From an uncultured Oscillospiraceae bacterium (GTDB lineage Bacteria > Bacillota > Clostridia > Oscillospirales > Oscillospiraceae), in assembly GCA_934661135.1 (NCBI GenBank), contig CAKUJA010000070.1:1-10917 (forward strand): a stretch of DNA of 10,917 nucleotides. The letters run 5' to 3'. Shown here in pieces: positions 6,014-10,917 of this stretch. The notes below the pieces were generated by a model. That model worked only from the letters and a program-made list of their open reading frames with translations, made no database searches and had not been told where the DNA came from. Numbering within the stretch: position 1 is the stretch's first letter; each line of letters begins with the position of its first letter. The translations under genes and the position numbers were made by a program.

Positions 6014-6042
6014 TTGACACTTTTTGTAACAGGAAGTATAAT
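6014..6042 (+). promoter_or_regulatory. Perfect consensus vegetative promoter
   Basis: TTGACA (6014-6019), exactly 17 nt, TATAAT (6037-6042). A second TTGACA lies 12 nt upstream (6002-6007). The start of transcription would be near 6049, 25 nt before the LRR gene. Confidence 0.9.
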
Positions 6043-6073
6043 AAATGAAATCTGAACAGATTGGAGCGACCCC

Positions 6074-7750
6074 ATGAAGCAATTTTTGAAGATTTTTATT
6101 CCGGCTCTGTTGATCGTCGCGCTTCTCGTGACGGCCGGCTGGTTCTTTTTTATTCATCGCACCGACCTCACCATGAGCGTGTTCGCCTACTGGGGCGACC
6201 ATTACTATGAAGCCGGGCGCTATAACCGCGCGATCACCTGCTACCGGCAGGCTGTGAAGCTCGCGCCGGAGAATGTGAACTTACCCATCCGTCTGGCAGA
6301 GACCTATATTCTGGACGGAAACTACTCCAAAGCGGAATATACGCTTGTCAGCGCCATCACACAGAATCCGGACTCTGTCGCGCTCTATGCGGCTCTGTCC
6401 AAGACCTATGTTGAGCAGGACAAGCTGCTCGACGCGGAGCAGATGCTTGGCCGCATCACAAGCAGCGATGTCAAGGCGCAGATTGACGCACTGCGCCCTG
6501 CCGCGCCGGTCATTTTGCCGGAAAGCGGATATTATAATGAATACATCGATATCACGGTCACAACGCACGGCAGTCCGGTCTATGTTGCCGTCAATCAGGA
6601 CTATCCTTCCATGGCCACCGATGCATACAGTGCGCCGATCACGCTGGAAGGCGGCGAGTCCCGGGTGGTTGCCATCGCTGTCGGCAGCAACGGTCTTGTC
6701 AGCGATGCAATCTACGCCGGTTACACTGTCGGCAATGTGGTAGAGGAAGTCTCCTTTGAGGATTCCGCGCTGGAAACGCTGGTGCGTGAGCTGCTCGGCA
6801 AAACCGCTGCCGGCAGCATTATGACTGACGAGCTATGGGAGATCAGCGAGCTTGTCCTGCCCGATACCATGACCACGCTCAACGATCTCTCCAAATTCAC
6901 CGGTCTGAAGTCCCTGAGCCTGCACAGCGCCAACGCGCTGGATCTGACGCAGCTTGCCGGCCTGACCACGCTGGAAACGCTGGATCTATCCGGTTGTACG
7001 CTCTCCTCTGCCGCGCTCGAAGCCATCTGCACGCTGCCCGAGCTGACTTCGCTGAATCTCTCCGGCTGCGCGCTGGCCAATATCAACCCGTTGGTTGGCC
7101 TGACAACGCTGGAAACGCTTGATCTCACGAACAACACAATCTCGGATATTACGGCGCTCTCTGCGCTGACTGAACTGCGTGAACTGCACCTGACCAACAA
7201 TCCGATCAAATCGATCACCTATCTCAACAACTGCCTGAAGCTCGAAATTCTCTACGTGGAGAACTGTGGCATCTCGCGTCTGAGCGGCATTGCGGGCAAT
7301 ACGGCACTTTCGGAGCTCTATTGCTCCGGCAATGAGATCTCCGATCTGTCTGTGCTGGCCGATTGCAGCGCGCTGCGCGTGCTGAATGTCTCCGACAACC
7401 AAGTTGCAGACATCTCCGTGCTGATTGCTCTGCCGCTGCTGGAGGAATTCAACGGCGATAACAACAAAATCACCGCCATTCCCAACTTTGACGACACCGC
7501 GTCGCTCTGGCGCTTCAGCGTCAACCACAATGAAATTGACAGTCTCGCCGGTCTCGCCGGTCTTGATTCGCTGAACTTCGTGCTTGCGGACTACAACAAG
7601 ATTACAGACATCACGGTTCTGGATTCCTGCCGTCTGCTCTGCCAACTCGACGTCTGGGACAATCCGATCGATCAGGCCGGCGTCAAAACACTGCAAGATA
7701 GCGGCGTGATCGTCAACTTCAATAAGAACTACAAAGCCGAAGAATCCTAA
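6074..7750 (+). CDS. Membrane-anchored TPR / chitobiase-like / leucine-rich-repeat protein
   Basis: The 558-residue product starts with an uncleaved-looking membrane anchor (about 5-27), so the rest should face outward. Residues 35-130 form tetratricopeptide-like helical repeats (YYEAGRYNRAITCYRQAVKL, then ILDGNYSKAEYTL). Residues 143-218 resemble the chitobiase/beta-hexosaminidase C-terminal-like beta-sandwich (PVILPESGYYNEYIDITVTT, ending in a VAIAVGSNGLVS pattern). Residues ~255-545 contain about eleven 20-24-residue leucine-rich repeats of internalin type (for example LTTLETLDLTNNTISDITAL at 343-362). There is no LPxTG anchor or enzyme motif. Such architectures usually mediate binding; the ligand is unknown. 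GGAG lies 7 nt before the ATG, the promoter is perfect consensus and it is monocistronic with a strong terminator, suggesting steady expression. Confidence 0.85.
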   Translation: MKQFLKIFIPALLIVALLVTAGWFFFIHRTDLTMSVFAYWGDHYYEAGRYNRAITCYRQAVKLAPENVNLPIRLAETYILDGNYSKAEYTLVSAITQNPDSVALYAALSKTYVEQDKLLDAEQMLGRITSSDVKAQIDALRPAAPVILPESGYYNEYIDITVTTHGSPVYVAVNQDYPSMATDAYSAPITLEGGESRVVAIAVGSNGLVSDAIYAGYTVGNVVEEVSFEDSALETLVRELLGKTAAGSIMTDELWEISELVLPDTMTTLNDLSKFTGLKSLSLHSANALDLTQLAGLTTLETLDLSGCTLSSAALEAICTLPELTSLNLSGCALANINPLVGLTTLETLDLTNNTISDITALSALTELRELHLTNNPIKSITYLNNCLKLEILYVENCGISRLSGIAGNTALSELYCSGNEISDLSVLADCSALRVLNVSDNQVADISVLIALPLLEEFNGDNNKITAIPNFDDTASLWRFSVNHNEIDSLAGLAGLDSLNFVLADYNKITDITVLDSCRLLCQLDVWDNPIDQAGVKTLQDSGVIVNFNKNYKAEES

Positions 7751-7754
7751 TCCC

Positions 7755-7791
7755 AAAAATACCCGGTGTGCTAAGCACACCGGGTATTTTT
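7755..7791. terminator. Bidirectional terminator between the LRR gene and cotJC
   Basis: A perfect 17-bp stem (7755-7771 with 7775-7791, loop TAA) with A-tract and T-tract at its base, so it works in both directions for two convergent genes. It touches the cotJC stop codon (7791-7793). Confidence 0.92.
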
Positions 7792-8309
7792 TATGCGTTG
7801 AGTGCCGGGTTCATGTAATAGACATTTCGCTGGTTGAGCTTCTCTCGCAAGAGCTGAATTGCTTCGCCAAATCGCTGGAAATGAACGATTTCGCGCTCCC
7901 GCAGGAATCGGATCACGTCATTGACATCCGGGTCATCACTCAGGCGCAGAATGTTGTCATACGTCACACGCGCCTTCTGCTCCGCCGCCAAGTCCTCCAC
8001 GAGGTCGGCCATCGGGTCGCCCTTGACCGCCATACTGGACGCGCTCCACGGCGTACCGGATGCCGCCTGTGGGTAGACGCCCACGGCGTGGTCGACAAAG
8101 TAGGTGTCAAACCCGGCCGTTTTCTGCTGTTCTTCTGTCAGATTTCTTGTGAGTTGGTGGACAATCGTCCCCACCATCTCCAGATGCCCCAACTCCTCCG
8201 TACCAATATCGGTCAGCAGGCCCTTGAGCTCCGGATACGGCATCGAGTACCGCTGGCTGAGATAGCGCAGCGATGCGCCGAGCTCTCCGTCTGGTCCACC
8301 ATACTCCAT
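7791..8309 (-). pseudogene. cotJC: cotJC interrupted near codon 30: spore coat manganese-catalase-like protein
   Basis: The frame from the first ATG gives 172 residues matching CotJC, a manganese-catalase-family spore coat protein (from memory, ~190-200 residues). The metal-ligand pattern is intact: Glu9 (GGPDGELGASLRYL), Glu39 and His42 (TEELGHLE), Glu110 (AAEQKAR), His143 (REIVHFQRFGE). Missing is the N-terminal ~28-30 residues (usually MWxYEKKLxYPV and following). The in-frame sequence upstream, ESDSKYYSK preceded by TGA (8337-8339), is unrelated, and the ATG has no Shine-Dalgarno sequence. The usual neighbour cotJB is absent; phage-type genes lie directly upstream. The 5' part of cotJC is expected at the far end of a prophage outside the window. 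The gene may be restored by excision, or it may be dead. Confidence 0.8.
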
Positions 8310-8336
8310 CTTGCTATAATATTTGGAATCACTTTC
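8290..8336. other. Prophage/cotJC junction (putative att site)
   Basis: Between the stop of the last phage-type gene (8329-8331) and the first recognisable CotJC codons (YGGPDGEL, ending near 8303) the sequence turns AT-rich and loses CotJC similarity. Codons just inside cotJC (GGT GGA CCA) are less GC-rich than those further in, so the core may extend to about 8290. The exact crossover point and core length cannot be seen without the other end. Confidence 0.6.
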
Positions 8337-8796
8337 TCAGCACAATCCCATGATAATACCCGGCTATCTTCTCCTCCGCTCCTCCGGCGTCCTTGTCCAT
8401 CAGGAACGCTTTTGCGAGGTCGGCGTAGAACTCCGGCCGGTCTAGGCCGTACTTGGCAGCTACGCCGTAATAATCTGAGTACATCATGTTCATTGCCGCC
8501 CACCAGACGCAGGACTTCACATTGACACCTGTGATACTGGCCACAGCGTTCGTCTGCTCCATCGTCCAGTGCGCGCCGGTCGTGCCGTCCTCGTTCTCCA
8601 TGTGCGATACCCACTTTTCAGCATCCTCGCGGGTGAATTCTGTGTCCTCTCCGCCCTCGTGACTCCCCATCTTGTGCAGCGCACAAATGGCATCCGCATA
8701 CACCGTGACTTCTTCCGCGCGCCCCAGCGTTGCCGGGCTCTCCATGATCTCATGCAGCTGCTCTTTCAGCTGCTCAATGTAATGTTCTTTTCCCAT
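8329..8796 (-). CDS. Phage-type protein, DUF7841-like
   Basis: The 155-residue product resembles, from memory, a family of unknown function common in phages and prophages of gut Firmicutes (I believe DUF7841). It has an amphipathic N-terminal helix (HYIEQLKEQLHEIME), HKMGSH, a region DAEKWVSHMENEDGTTGAHW (58-77) and a conserved-looking FWAAMNMMYSDYY-type segment (here VWWAAMNMMYSDYY, 97-110). There are no membrane segments or known catalytic motifs. The ATG at 8796 has AGGAGG 6 nt upstream. It begins one base after the stop of the 112-residue gene, so the two are co-transcribed. It is the last gene before the cotJC junction. Its role is unknown; it may be a structural or late accessory protein. 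Confidence 0.8.
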   Translation of the reverse strand: MGKEHYIEQLKEQLHEIMESPATLGRAEEVTVYADAICALHKMGSHEGGEDTEFTREDAEKWVSHMENEDGTTGAHWTMEQTNAVASITGVNVKSCVWWAAMNMMYSDYYGVAAKYGLDRPEFYADLAKAFLMDKDAGGAEEKIAGYYHGIVLRK

Positions 8797-8797
8797 A

Positions 8798-9136
8798 TTA
8801 CGCCTCCTGTATGTATCTGTAAAGCTTATCGAGATCGCCCACGTCAAAGCGCAGCTCGCCAATGATCGGCACCGTGACCGGCAGTTTCTGCCCGTCAAAG
8901 CGCGGCCTTGCCGCATTATAGAGCCTGTCAAGGTCGATATTTCCGCCCTCGTCCATTACGCCCATCATCTGCACCGCCGGATTTTCACGCAGCTTGAGCA
9001 ACTGCGCCTTGCCACCATCCATGATAAGCGCCAGCGCAATCCCGGCTCCAATGCCCTTGCCCATCGGCAGACGGGGGATGATCTCATTGTCGGCGAATTT
9101 TGCCGCGCCTCGCATAGCCTGATCGATCGTTACCAT
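8798..9136 (-). CDS. Phage-type hypothetical protein, 112 residues
   Basis: The 112-residue product has a hydrophobic, glycine-containing stretch LPMGKGIGAGIALALIMDGG (23-42). That stretch could be a short membrane segment or a buried helix. The C-terminal half (ELRFDVGDLDKLYRYIQEA) looks amphipathic. It resembles uncharacterised prophage proteins seen between the same two neighbours in gut clostridia (memory only). The start ATG is preceded by GGAGG at a 7-nt spacing. It is translationally linked to the downstream DUF7841-like gene. A holin-like role is conceivable because of the hydrophobic stretch, but one segment is weak evidence. Confidence 0.75.
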   Translation of the reverse strand: MVTIDQAMRGAAKFADNEIIPRLPMGKGIGAGIALALIMDGGKAQLLKLRENPAVQMMGVMDEGGNIDLDRLYNAARPRFDGQKLPVTVPIIGELRFDVGDLDKLYRYIQEA

Positions 9137-9159
9137 AAGGATACCTCCGTGTTAAGATT

Positions 9160-9185
9160 GGGGCGGCTATTGCCGCCCCTTTTTG
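9160..9185. terminator. GC-rich hairpin with T-tract on the plus side
   Basis: GGGGCGGC (9160-9167) pairs with GCCGCCCC (9172-9179), loop TATT, followed on the plus strand by five T. The flanking genes run on the minus strand, where no T-tract follows. It would therefore stop antisense transcription or act as an mRNA-stabilising/processing hairpin in the operon. Confidence 0.6.
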
Positions 9186-9186
9186 C

Positions 9187-9675
9187 TTAAGTCGTCGTGG
9201 TGGTCGTGGTCGGAGCCGTCCAGCTGTTATAACGCTGCATCGGTTCCGGGCAGACGTTGTTGATGGGGATCACCGTCTTGGTCAGGCCCGACAGCGTAGC
9301 CAGCTCGTTCTGCATACAGGACAGGTTCGCCACGGTCTGCGCGTTGACGACACGCTGCTGGCACAGCTGCTCTTCGATGCTGCGAAGTCGCCCATCCGTG
9401 TACTTGTACATTTCGAGCATCTTCTGATCCGTGTACGTGTTCGCATCGCGGAGCTTGACTTCCGTTTCCAGCTCTGCGATTCGTGCCGCCTGAGACGCCT
9501 CATAGCGGCTGACGAGATGGCTGTCGCTGTTGCTTGCGGCCATCGCCGCTGCAGCCGGATTCGCGCCCCAGCCGCCGAACAGGTTGCTCAGCCCGCCGCC
9601 AAACACGCCGAGGCCCGTGCCGATCGCGCCGAGCGTCACACCGAGATTCCCCTTGCCGTTGCTTGCGTATTCCAT
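9187..9675 (-). CDS. Phage-type Gly/Ala-rich coiled-coil protein with Thr tail
   Basis: The 162-residue product has three parts. A Gly-rich hydrophobic N-terminus (LGVTLGAIGTGLGVFGGGLS, 11-30, then NLFGGWGANPAAAAMAA) is followed by a charged coiled coil (about 55-130, ARIAELETEVKLRD and similar). It ends with SWTAP plus seven Thr. Similar proteins occur near the lysis/late region of gut Firmicutes phages (memory). The glycine-zipper-like N-terminus suggests membrane insertion or oligomer packing; a spanin, holin-like or virion fibre role is guesswork. The ATG at 9675 has GGAGGG 7 nt upstream; a TTG at 9690 lies inside that ribosome binding site and is rejected. The hairpin at 9160-9179 separates it from the next gene. 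Confidence 0.8.
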   Translation of the reverse strand: MEYASNGKGNLGVTLGAIGTGLGVFGGGLSNLFGGWGANPAAAAMAASNSDSHLVSRYEASQAARIAELETEVKLRDANTYTDQKMLEMYKYTDGRLRSIEEQLCQQRVVNAQTVANLSCMQNELATLSGLTKTVIPINNVCPEPMQRYNSWTAPTTTTTTT

Positions 9676-9825
9676 AGAGTTTCCCTCCAAAAAATGTAGT
9701 AAGCTGGCCAGCTCCTACGATCAGTATGAGGGATTTTGAAATTCCGTGGGACGCACGAAGGTAGCATGAGTGATGCATTTATGTAGCATTTCTGACGCAT
9801 CGTAAAAAATATTTTAGAAATCCTA
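9676..9825. other. Divergent intergenic region in the prophage
   Basis: This region must hold the leader of the minus-strand Gly/Ala-rich gene. Short repeats are visible (GTAGCAT twice, TGACGCA and TGATGCA variants), but no clear minus-strand promoter. Confidence 0.35.
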
Positions 9826-9854
9826 TTGACGCCTACGGTATTACCGTATATTAT
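9826..9854 (+). promoter_or_regulatory. Promoter with palindromic operator for the RHH cassette
   Basis: TTGACG (9826-9831), 17 nt, TATTAT (9849-9854). The spacer is almost filled by the perfect dyad TACGGTA-T-TACCGTA (9834-9848). A symmetric site exactly between -35 and -10, directly upstream of a gene for a dimeric ribbon-helix-helix protein, suggests autorepression. Confidence 0.75.
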
Positions 9855-9899
9855 GAAGTCATAAGATAAATCAAGGCGAAAGCTGGAAAGAGGTGTGCA

Positions 9900-10094
9900 A
9901 TGCCAACTGATGCGCAAAAGCGCACCCGCAACAAGTGGGACGCAGAAAATATGTCAGTGATCTCCTGCAAGCTCAAGCGGGAGATCGCGGATGACTTTAA
10001 GGCCGCTGCGAAGTCCAGCGGCACCACGCCGAATGAGCTGATCCGAGGATGGATCAATGACTATCTGAATGATCGTAAGGAGGGTAAAATATGA
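9900..10094 (+). CDS. Ribbon-helix-helix DNA-binding protein (Arc/CopG type)
   Basis: The 64-residue product has a basic N-terminus (residues 5-12). Then come a short strand MSVISCKLK (18-26), helix 1 (about 27-38), the SSGTTPNELI turn (39-48) and helix 2 (45-58). This is the ribbon-helix-helix pattern, in which a dimer inserts a two-stranded sheet into the DNA major groove. GAGGTG lies 5 nt before the ATG. Its stop overlaps the start of the next gene (ATGA), so the two are translationally coupled. The palindrome in its own promoter is the obvious target. It runs opposite to the surrounding phage genes. It may be an antitoxin, an anti-CRISPR-associated-type repressor or a simple cassette regulator. 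Confidence 0.8.
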   Translation: MPTDAQKRTRNKWDAENMSVISCKLKREIADDFKAAAKSSGTTPNELIRGWINDYLNDRKEGKI

Positions 10095-10363
10095 CCGGAG
10101 CGGAATATTTATTTGATCTGATACGCGCGTTGCCAGAGGATATGCCGAGCAGTCTTTACACCAGTAATCGGGCGATAATAGTTGTCACACAGCCGGATTG
10201 GGAGTGGTTGGCCACAAATCTGCGCGGGGAACTGACATTGGATTTTGCGCAGGATTGCAAGCGCAGGAAATTGCTTGGGTATCAAATCGGCGTAGTTGAT
10301 ACTCCGATATACGGTGGAGTCCGAAAGAATTTCGAGCTTGTATCCGAGATTTTGTATATGTAA
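10091..10363 (+). CDS. Unknown 90-residue protein, partner of the RHH protein
   Basis: The product is 90 residues, slightly acidic, without signal peptide or membrane segment. Visible stretches are an N-terminal helix (GAEYLFDLIRALPED), a strand AIIVVTQ, DWEWLATNLRGELTLDF and a basic KRRK followed by LLGYQIGVVD. The ATG overlaps the RHH stop by 4 nt and has a strong AAGGAGGG within the RHH gene. A terminator follows directly, so the pair is a closed two-gene unit. I do not recognise a family; it does not show the basic, Arg-rich pattern of ParE/RelE toxins. A toxin, an anti-defence protein or a superinfection-exclusion protein fit the context but are not shown. Confidence 0.75.
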   Translation: MTGAEYLFDLIRALPEDMPSSLYTSNRAIIVVTQPDWEWLATNLRGELTLDFAQDCKRRKLLGYQIGVVDTPIYGGVRKNFELVSEILYM

Positions 10364-10369
10364 CAAAAA

Positions 10370-10402
10370 CCCCCGACAGGATTTCTCCTGCCGGGGGCAT
10401 TT
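10370..10402 (+). terminator. Terminator of the RHH cassette
   Basis: CCCCCGACAGGA (10370-10381) pairs with TCCTGCCGGGGG (10386-10397), one A/C mismatch, loop TTTC, followed by CATTTTC. A-tracts on the left (10364-10369) would also let it act on the minus strand. Confidence 0.8.
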
Positions 10403-10448
10403 TCTGAAACACAACATCTAGTATGTGGAAAACGCAGCCGTTTTCCTT

Positions 10449-10715
10449 TTAAGTTTTTATCATTCGCAGCTTTGCTGCCGTGTGCCGCGCTCGTGCGTAG
10501 ATCTGCGGCAGTCTGCGGGTGATCGTGCTCCGCGCCATGTCCAGCTCCACCGCGACATCAATTTGTGGTGTTTTGTCCATGACATAGCGCCGGACGATCT
10601 CCGCGTCCTGCTCACTGTAGCCTGCCTGAGATATGATCTGCTCCCACTCGCCTTGCAGCAGGCCGGTCAAGTCATCCGGAATCCGCACCCTCGCACTGAT
10701 CGTCACCACCTCCAA
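10449..10715 (-). CDS. Phage-type helix-turn-helix protein (sigma region 4-like)
   Basis: The product is up to 88 residues. Its C-terminal half, PQIDVAVELDMARSTITRRL (50-69) followed by PQIYARAR, is a helix-turn-helix of the sigma-70 region 4 type: a conserved-looking first helix, short turn and recognition helix STITRRL. The N-terminal half (DLTGLLQGEWEQIISQAGYS) looks helical. Start choice is uncertain: the first possible codon is TTG at 10715, with GTG codons close behind, and the GGAGG present overlaps the start itself. It lies 25 nt after the small stalk-domain gene on the same strand. A phage transcription regulator is likely; its targets are unknown. Confidence 0.7.
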   Translation of the reverse strand: MEVVTISARVRIPDDLTGLLQGEWEQIISQAGYSEQDAEIVRRYVMDKTPQIDVAVELDMARSTITRRLPQIYARARHTAAKLRMIKT

Positions 10716-10740
10716 TCCGGGTGGCGCGGCACACGGGGCG

Positions 10741-10902
10741 CTACTGCTTATGATTCAGAATGGGAATATTCCCCTTATTCGACACATCCAGATCGAGTGC
10801 CTTTGCGATGTCGCGAATTTTAATATAATTTGTGCCGTTTTTCAAAATGCGTTCGACCTCGACCTCCTGGCCATCTACGATCATCTTTGCCTTTGTGACC
10901 AC
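10741..10902 (-). CDS. Small stalk-domain protein (copper amine oxidase N-domain-like), possibly partial
   Basis: From a GTG at 10902 with GAGGAGG just upstream the frame encodes 53 residues. IVDGQEVEVERILKNGTNYI (8-27) followed by KIRDIAKALDLDV resembles the 'stalk'/copper amine oxidase N-terminal-like repeat (PF07833-type). In gut phages that domain often sits at or near the end of a cell-wall amidase. The frame stays open to the window edge (EEVDEVV), so this could instead be the C-terminus of a longer lysin. The ribosome binding site favours a separate small gene. Confidence 0.6.
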   Translation of the reverse strand: MVTKAKMIVDGQEVEVERILKNGTNYIKIRDIAKALDLDVSNKGNIPILNHKQ

Positions 10903-10917
10903 TTCGTCCACCTCCTC

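Noticed and set aside
9826..9860. TATATTATG resembling the right half of a Firmicutes dif site
   Set aside because: The left half does not fit dif, and the sequence is better explained as a -10 region plus operator of the RHH gene.
8329..10902. CRISPR array, tRNA or rRNA genes in the window
   Set aside because: I looked for regular spaced repeats and tRNA/rRNA signatures throughout and saw none.

Overview
The window looks like chromosomal DNA of a spore-forming member of the Clostridia, probably an Oscillospiraceae/Ruminococcaceae-type gut bacterium. The evidence is moderately high GC in the genes with AT-rich intergenic DNA, strong AGGAGG-type ribosome binding sites, consensus vegetative promoters, a clostridial-style XerC, and the sporulation genes spoIID and cotJC. 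This assignment is inferred from gene content and protein style, without a database search.

Left part (1-4930): a non-coding repeat (copy 1) lies next to the 3' end of a minus-strand xerC-type recombinase. A long structured leader of about 450 nt with a consensus promoter precedes the recombinase. Then come pfkA (ATP-type 6-phosphofructokinase), repeat copy 2 between two identical terminators, an isolated 27-codon gene, prfB (release factor 2, lacking the classical frameshift site) and secG. Most of these genes appear to be separate transcription units with their own promoter and/or terminator.

Middle part (4940-7791): spoIID (minus strand) converges on secG. Divergent from it is a membrane-anchored protein of 558 residues with TPR, chitobiase-like and leucine-rich repeats, behind a perfect consensus promoter. 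A strong bidirectional terminator ends this gene and the convergent cotJC.

Right part (7791-10917): cotJC (manganese-catalase-like spore coat protein) lacks its N-terminal ~30 codons and its ribosome binding site, and no cotJB is upstream. At that point the sequence changes to phage-type genes on the minus strand: a DUF7841-like protein, a 112-residue protein, a Gly/Ala-rich coiled-coil protein with a Thr tail, an HTH protein and a small stalk-domain protein. I read this as one end of a prophage integrated inside cotJC, a possible 'phage regulatory switch' as known for sigK (skin) and spsM (SPbeta). Inside these phage genes sits an inverted two-gene cassette (ribbon-helix-helix protein plus a 90-residue unknown) with its own promoter, an operator-like palindrome and a terminator, resembling a phage 'moron'.

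The best candidates for undescribed biology are the prophage-split cotJC, the RHH/unknown cassette, the structured intergenic repeat with a compensatory base change, the xerC leader with its palindromes, and the 27-residue gene.
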